This document shows, one piece after another, positions 1 through 4,675 of a stretch of 8,375 nt of DNA (its first letter is position 1; each line of letters opens with the position of its first letter). The translations under genes and the position numbers were made by a program. Location: positions 1 to 8,375 of the forward strand of contig DAFJ01000001.1 of the NCBI GenBank assembly GCA_002497905.1, in the 5' to 3' direction. Below the pieces are notes generated by a model. The model was not told where the DNA came from. It worked only from the letters and a program-made list of their open reading frames with translations, and made no database searches. Source of the stretch: Euryarchaeota archaeon UBA251. GTDB lineage: Archaea; Thermoplasmatota; Poseidoniia; Poseidoniales; Thalassarchaeaceae.

Positions 1-1523
1 GCAGAATCATAGAGCAAATATCGAGTGCTAGTACCTGCTTGATTAACACATGCATCACCTCGATAACCCTGTTGGGCATCCCCATAACCATCCATGTCGG
101 TATCGGCCCACTGGGTTGGTTCGTCGGGAAAGTAATCTCCTTCGTCAGACCAACCATCCGCATCCATATCGGGGCAACCAAGTCGGTCCTCGAAAGATTG
201 GCCACCCATATCGGGGCAAGCATCAGGACTGTTTCCTTCGAGGTTATCTCCGTAGCCATCTCCATCTCTGTCAGCCCACTGTGTCGCATCTGTTGGATAC
301 TTATCCCCATCTTGCCCATAACTAGCGTCACCATAGCCGTCACCATCAGTGTCCTTATGCTGGTCACTATTCTGTGGGAAAATATCTGGATTAGTTCCAT
401 TTGGGTTGTCTCCATATCCATCATTATCCTGATCTACCCATTGTGTTGAGTCATCAGGGAAGCGATCTGAGTTGTTTCCGTTAACTGAATCCCCATATCC
501 ATCTCCATCGCGATCAGTAGTCTGAGTGCTGTCTAAAGGAAAGGCATCAACTGAATCCACTACCCCATCACCATCAGTGTCGATATCAAATAGCATAATA
601 TCCGAAGAGCTGGCAAAGGACATCAGCACTACAAGAGCGTCTCCTTCTCCTAGAATTCCTACAACCTCTCCATTACCCTGATTCAGAGTCTGCTCAGTGA
701 TTCCAGTACTACGATTCATGAGATGAACGAGGCCAACAGCGCCCCCAAGAGCGATTCGTTCGGCATCGATGTCATGTAGGCTAACCAACTCACCGGGTGG
801 CGAGGGAGTCATAGAATGACTGATATTCCAATCTGAGGAATTGTATGCAAGATAGAGGCCATCCTTCGTAATTGCATGAACAAGGCCATTACTGTCACCC
901 ATAATATCAGTAACTTCGGAATTTGGTTCGGTCAAAGTACCCGTATGTGAGCCATCTCCTTGATGAACTCGAAGAGTCCGATCTCGTCCACCAGTGATGA
1001 TATGTCCTTGTGGTGTGACCTCAATGGATGTGATTCCGATAGAGTGTGCAGTAGTCATTGCACCGGTGGATACACCATTCGAATATTCGCTCGCTCGCTT
1101 ATCTAATCGATTGGTAATCCACAAATCCCCCTCTGCATCAAAGGAGAGAGCATCCACTGGGCCAGAAGAAATTGAGTAGATTACTGACTCAAAAACCGTA
1201 GAATAAATCGCTGCACCTTGATTATGCCCAACAGCAATGAGACCGTCAGTCGGATTGTGATCGAGAGAAAGAACGCTGACGTTGATAATACCCGTCCAGA
1301 CCACATTTCCAGCGTTCTGTCCTAGTACCTCAATCACTGTAAGGTTTCCAGATTCATTCACGATTGCGGTCTGTCCATTGCCCAGATCTGCCCAACCGAT
1401 GCTCGAGCCAGGAATAGTAGAAATCTCTCCAGAATAACCGATATCTCCTGCAGCCCCGCTAACAGTGCCTAGAGAACCAAGCATCAGGGCGACAAGTAAG
1501 ATGCTGCATGAACGAGAGGCCAT
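1..1523 (-). CDS. Exported beta-propeller protein with thrombospondin-3-like Ca-binding repeats (C-terminus beyond the window)
   Basis: The frame is open from an ATG at 1523 to the window edge, giving 507 codons and no stop. An in-frame TGA lies two codons upstream of the ATG, which fixes the start; no clear Shine-Dalgarno site is visible. Residues 1-25 look like a signal peptide: Arg4, a hydrophobic core ILLVALMLGSLG, then small residues before about residue 26. Residues 27-312 are beta-rich, with propeller-like strands such as ITGGRDRTLRVH (176-187), and carry several N-x-S/T sequons (N56, N60, N81, N228, N233, N270). From residue 315 come repeats with DxDGDGYGD cores, and Cys436/Cys450 sit in a CPD...GCPD unit typical of thrombospondin-3-like repeats. 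The family is known for Ca binding in extracellular stalks. I infer a surface or secreted protein that binds Ca and perhaps a partner or polymer; no enzymatic domain is visible. It lies 53 bp after the long-helix gene and is probably co-transcribed with it. Confidence 0.85.
   Translation of the reverse strand, partial: MASRSCSILLVALMLGSLGTVSGAAGDIGYSGEISTIPGSSIGWADLGNGQTAIVNESGNLTVIEVLGQNAGNVVWTGIINVSVLSLDHNPTDGLIAVGHNQGAAIYSTVFESVIYSISSGPVDALSFDAEGDLWITNRLDKRASEYSNGVSTGAMTTAHSIGITSIEVTPQGHIITGGRDRTLRVHQGDGSHTGTLTEPNSEVTDIMGDSNGLVHAITKDGLYLAYNSSDWNISHSMTPSPPGELVSLHDIDAERIALGGAVGLVHLMNRSTGITEQTLNQGNGEVVGILGEGDALVVLMSFASSSDIMLFDIDTDGDGVVDSVDAFPLDSTQTTDRDGDGYGDSVNGNNSDRFPDDSTQWVDQDNDGYGDNPNGTNPDIFPQNSDQHKDTDGDGYGDASYGQDGDKYPTDATQWADRDGDGYGDNLEGNSPDACPDMGGQSFEDRLGCPDMDADGWSDEGDYFPDEPTQWADTDMDGYGDAQQGYRGDACVNQAGTSTRYLLYDS
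3..581 (-). repeat. Tandem thrombospondin-3-like DxDxDG repeat region within the exported protein
   Basis: Seven Asp-rich loops begin at residues 315, 337, 364, 391, 418, 452 and 474 of the exported protein. The spacing is 22, 27, 27, 27, 34 and 22 residues, so the basic DNA unit is 81 bp. Each unit has a DxDxDGxxD loop, and most have a following FP or YP and a T/DxTQW-like link (for example STQW, ATQW, PTQW). The sixth spacing is longer because it includes the Cys436-Cys450 segment. A further Cys at 492 in DACVNQAG suggests another Cys-containing repeat continues past the window. These loops resemble calcium-binding loops of thrombospondin type 3 repeats. Confidence 0.85.
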
Positions 1524-1576
1524 GGCTATTCAGAGCATGATTACGCTTTCAACCCGGCGGAGTATTGAGCGACTGC

Positions 1577-4117
1577 TCATTCCTCTTCACTGGATGCTTC
1601 TGCAACCTGAGGACGAAGGACTCGAACCTGTTTGATTGGAGCCGTTTTTTCCTTCGATTCTTGTGGCTTCATGACCTTTACTGGACGAATCGCAGCAGTG
1701 GTAGCAGCTTCTTCTGGCATCAACATCCGGCGATCTGTAGTTGGACGAATCTCGGCCATTCCTTCGCCTACAGGTTCATCCTCAACAGGGGTGCTAGGTT
1801 GGATTGTACGACGCACTGGGGGCCCTTTCACACTCGGTGCTGCAGTCGAATCACGGACCATTCGGCCACCACCTGGTGGACCTTTAGTAGCAGGAGTATC
1901 CTCAATATCCATCTCGGCAATATTCTCGATCACCTCATCTTCCGTAACAGGCTCCTCTTTCTCGTCATCTACTGTAGGGGATGGTGGAGTGAGGGGTTTG
2001 ATTGGTTTGACTGCTGGCTGTGTTCCGAGGACACCGGGCATACCGGTCTGGGCTGTTCCAATAGGTGCTCGACTCGGAGCCAATGGAGCTGCTTGACCGA
2101 ACGGTTTCACTCCAGAAGTACCTAATCCTCCGGTGGCTCCTTGAGCTGCTGCTCCAAGTGCTGTCATCGGGCGAGTTGAGCCGATTGGTGCACGTACAGG
2201 TGCTGCAAGATTACCTCCTAAGGGAGCTGCAGGTAAACCGGGGGTATCCAGTCCAGTCATAGCTGAATTACCAAGAGAATTGTCAGTTGGTAGAGACGCT
2301 TGTCCAAGACCAACGCCTCCGAGAGTTCCTGCTGCTCCTGCGGGTATTTGCGAACGAGCTGCTCCAAGAGCACCCATCCACGCTTCTCTCTTCGCTAGAC
2401 GAGAATCCTGTTCAGATGCCTCATCCTTCTCTTCTAATTGCGCGACTAGAGCCTCACGCTCAATATCCTCATCGCTAACTAAATCCTTCTCGATGTCCTT
2501 CTTGAGGCGGGCTTCTGCCATCTGCTTGAATTCCTCAGAACGAGCTTCAAGCGTAGCGAGACGTTCCTTGATTTCTTGACGCTTAACTGCTAGAGCAGCT
2601 TCAATCTCAGCACGCATCTCAGCTTCACGACGTCGGACCTCAATCAGAGCCTTGTTACGCATGATTTCCTCACGCTTGCCCATCTGTCGCTCAAGCTGTT
2701 CGACAACTTCTCTCTCCTTACGCTCACGGAATTCACCGAGTCGCTGTTCCATCTCAACCTCAAGATCGAGAGCAGTCTCCTGCCGCACAAGATCCAGAGA
2801 GGTCTCAAGAGAGATTCTCTCGTTCCGAAGACGAGCATCGATTTCAGCCATAATCTGACGTTTAGTTGCCTCCTCCCTAGTTGAGAATTCAGATTCAATC
2901 TGCTCGACCCACTTTGCACGGCGAGTATCATAGTCAGATTCCATCTCATTTCGGAGTTCATTCTCACGATCATGGCGGAATCGGGCAAGTTGACTACCAA
3001 TCTCGGCCTCTCTCTGCAGACGGTAGGTCTCAAACTGATGCTGTATACGGCGATCTAGTTCACCTTCTATCTGTCGAGTGAGGCCCGCTTCTATGTCATC
3101 AATCGTCTGCTGGAAACTAATATCAAAACGATCACGGAGACGAGATTTTCTCTCCGCTAATCGACCTACGTAGTCCGCTTCCAAAGCCTTGAGTACACTC
3201 GCCCTGAGTTCTTCCCTCTTACGAGCGACAGCTAGTTCGAGATCCTCCTGCATTCGAGTCTCTAGACGGTTAGTCTCGGCGACTAAGCGTTGCTCTAGTT
3301 CACCTTGAATGTCCTTCGCTACATCCTCCTCCATGCGAATAGCTCTACGTTCATATTCAGCTCGGAGGCGAGTCTCACGATCCCGCAAACGCTGGTGTAG
3401 TTGCTGTTCAAGACGGTTTCTAAGCGCTTCACGAATCTGAATCTCACGCTCTGCGAGGCGTTCTGTGAGACCTTCCTCAATCCTGGTCTTCTGACGCTCT
3501 TCCTCTGTTCCGAGTTGATTCTCCATGTCCTGACGGAGTTCGGATTCCATTGTACGAACCTGCTTCTGGAAAGCTTGTTCTGCCTCAATCTCCATTCGCT
3601 CCTTCAGGAAGGCTTGGCGACGAGAAAACTCATCGTCCATATCAGAACGAAGGCGGTCACGAATCTCTTGCTCAGAGGCCTTAACTCGACGTTCGCGCTC
3701 AAGTAATAGAGCCTCCTTGAGTTGTTCCTGCTCTCGATCAAGGCGGAGTTGGAGTTCTTGCTTCAACACCGCTTCCTCCCGTTCAAGCACTTGACTCTCA
3801 AGTCGCTTGAGTTCGGATTCAAGATCATCTCGCAAAGATCTCTCCAACAAGCGGTACTCCTCATCATGAATTATTCCGTTAGCCTTGCGCATTGCACTCT
3901 TCATGTTTGCAATTCGTTCAGATTGTTCAGCAATGCGTAATCTCCGTTCTCGATCCACCTGTGTCCTGAGACTGGCTTCACGATCAAGAGCCTGAATAGA
4001 TTGTTCAGTTCCATGAAACGAGTCACTGACTGAACCTACTACCTTACTGCGTAGATCCGCAAGCGATGGCTTCGCCTGTCCCCCATCCCTTGTCTCCGAC
4101 AGATCTTCAGTTGCCAT
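1577..4117 (-). CDS. Long charged-helix (coiled-coil) protein with Pro/Ala/Gly-rich and acidic C-terminal tail
   Basis: I do not recognise this 846-residue protein as a named family. Residues 1-40 are a short polar head. Residues about 41-580 are almost continuous helix, very rich in Glu, Arg, Leu and Gln with virtually no Pro or Gly runs, which fits a coiled coil or a single charged alpha-helix around 80 nm long if fully extended (0.15 nm per residue). Residues 585-715 are Gly/Ala/Pro/Leu-rich, with a repeated RAPIG motif at 642 and 683. Residues 716-742 are acidic. The last 100 residues are Pro-rich and basic/acidic, with KGPP twice (745, 764) and two related VKVMKPQ / VRVLRPQ motifs. I see no Walker A, signal peptide or membrane segment, so it is probably cytoplasmic and not an SMC-type ATPase. 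An in-frame TGA upstream makes ATG 4117 the first available ATG; the leader has only a weak purine stretch (GGGGATGGGAA). A structural, scaffold or spacer role is inference. Confidence 0.85.
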   Translation of the reverse strand: MATEDLSETRDGGQAKPSLADLRSKVVGSVSDSFHGTEQSIQALDREASLRTQVDRERRLRIAEQSERIANMKSAMRKANGIIHDEEYRLLERSLRDDLESELKRLESQVLEREEAVLKQELQLRLDREQEQLKEALLLERERRVKASEQEIRDRLRSDMDDEFSRRQAFLKERMEIEAEQAFQKQVRTMESELRQDMENQLGTEEERQKTRIEEGLTERLAEREIQIREALRNRLEQQLHQRLRDRETRLRAEYERRAIRMEEDVAKDIQGELEQRLVAETNRLETRMQEDLELAVARKREELRASVLKALEADYVGRLAERKSRLRDRFDISFQQTIDDIEAGLTRQIEGELDRRIQHQFETYRLQREAEIGSQLARFRHDRENELRNEMESDYDTRRAKWVEQIESEFSTREEATKRQIMAEIDARLRNERISLETSLDLVRQETALDLEVEMEQRLGEFRERKEREVVEQLERQMGKREEIMRNKALIEVRRREAEMRAEIEAALAVKRQEIKERLATLEARSEEFKQMAEARLKKDIEKDLVSDEDIEREALVAQLEEKDEASEQDSRLAKREAWMGALGAARSQIPAGAAGTLGGVGLGQASLPTDNSLGNSAMTGLDTPGLPAAPLGGNLAAPVRAPIGSTRPMTALGAAAQGATGGLGTSGVKPFGQAAPLAPSRAPIGTAQTGMPGVLGTQPAVKPIKPLTPPSPTVDDEKEEPVTEDEVIENIAEMDIEDTPATKGPPGGGRMVRDSTAAPSVKGPPVRRTIQPSTPVEDEPVGEGMAEIRPTTDRRMLMPEEAATTAAIRPVKVMKPQESKEKTAPIKQVRVLRPQVAEASSEEE

Positions 4118-4181
4118 GGGTTCCCATCCCCGAACGAGATGGACCTTTCATGGTAAATAATCTCGACAGTTCCTAACATGC

Positions 4182-4189
4182 AATATATG
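4182..4189 (-). promoter_or_regulatory. Possible archaeal TATA box for the long-helix gene
   Basis: Reading leftward, the 108-bp gap between the zinc-ribbon gene and the long-helix gene contains ATATATTG, the most TATA-like string in it. A transcript starting about 25 nt downstream would begin near 4160 and leave a leader of about 43 nt. An alternative AT-rich string TTATTTA at about 4157-4163 would give a much shorter leader. Just upstream of the box is CGATAAATCG, a short inverted repeat in the position of a BRE or an operator. This suggests the long-helix gene has its own promoter, but only on sequence resemblance. Confidence 0.35.
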
Positions 4190-4225
4190 TCGATTTATCG
4201 GCCCAATGGAAGTAACCGTCACTAA

Positions 4226-4639
4226 TCAGAAGGTTACTCGGAATCCCTCTTGACAAGCAGGGCACTTGAGATTCCGTTCTCCTGGACGCTGAGTAATACG
4301 TAAACCACGTTCACAGGCCGGACATTTGATCTCCACCTTGATTACTTTAGGAGATAGTGTAAATTCATGACGGCAACTTGCACAGCGCAAATCGGCAGGG
4401 CGGACATCGGTACCCGCAACGAGCACGTGCCGGCAGGCGGGACAGGTAACCTTCTCATTCAACCAATCATGGCGGGTTGGCTCATGCTCAACACGTACTT
4501 TCGCACTACACACAACGCAATCGAGTTCTCCAAGATTAGATGGTAGAAGCGATTCACAGGATGGGCAGTTAGCAGGTGGAGGGCTAATTCTGCTCATGAT
4601 TTCGTAAGCGACTGGAGTATCCTCTTGCTCCTCCGTCAT
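4226..4639 (-). CDS. Triple zinc-ribbon protein
   Basis: This 137-residue soluble protein contains three complete four-cysteine ribbons in tandem: C25/C28-C41/C44, C66/C69-C86/C89 and C106/C109-C126/C129. All are CxxC pairs, with 12, 16 and 16 residues between the pairs, and four of the six have the CPxC form (CPSC, CPAC). Each ribbon would be expected to hold one structural Zn, or another thiophilic metal. The first 20 residues are acidic and polar. There is no other domain and no membrane segment. I chose the ATG at 4639 because GGGGGAG lies 4 nt upstream; a TTG at 4663 would add eight residues but would then place that Shine-Dalgarno site inside the gene. The gene starts 36 bp after the metal ATPase stop and is probably co-transcribed with it. 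Small multi-ribbon proteins often act in protein-protein or nucleic-acid contacts. A metal-buffering role beside the pump is a speculation from context. Confidence 0.88.
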   Translation of the reverse strand: MTEEQEDTPVAYEIMSRISPPPANCPSCESLLPSNLGELDCVVCSAKVRVEHEPTRHDWLNEKVTCPACRHVLVAGTDVRPADLRCASCRHEFTLSPKVIKVEIKCPACERGLRITQRPGERNLKCPACQEGFRVTF

Positions 4640-4643
4640 GGTT

Positions 4644-4650
4644 CTCCCCC
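4644..4650 (-). promoter_or_regulatory. Shine-Dalgarno site deciding the zinc-ribbon start
   Basis: GGGGGAG on the minus strand ends 4 nt before ATG 4639. It favours this ATG over the in-frame TTG at 4663, which has no comparable site. Confidence 0.6.
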
Positions 4651-4675
4651 GTATATGCTCCAATGCCTCGATATT

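Noticed and set aside
39..449. Plus-strand open frame of 136 codons with hydrophobic runs
   Set aside because: It is antisense to the Asp-rich repeats of the exported protein. The GAT/GGT-rich coding strand gives artificial ATC/ACC (Ile/Thr) runs on the other strand, and there is no Shine-Dalgarno site.
1..581. CRISPR array or non-coding tandem repeat
   Set aside because: The repeats are degenerate at DNA level, in frame with one open coding frame, and encode conserved DxDxDG loops, so they are protein repeats.
1565..2125. Plus-strand open frame of 186 codons
   Set aside because: It lies antisense to the Pro/Ala-rich tail of the long-helix gene and shows a Trp/Cys/Ser-rich composition with no recognisable motif.
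3401..3706. Plus-strand open frames opposite the long helix region (also 2280-2579 and 3722-3940)
   Set aside because: The low-complexity Glu/Arg codons on the minus strand suppress stops on the opposite strand, so these are composition artefacts.
1577..4117. SMC/Rad50-type chromosome ATPase reading of the long coiled-coil protein
   Set aside because: No Walker A, signature or Walker B motifs and no globular head domains are visible at either end.
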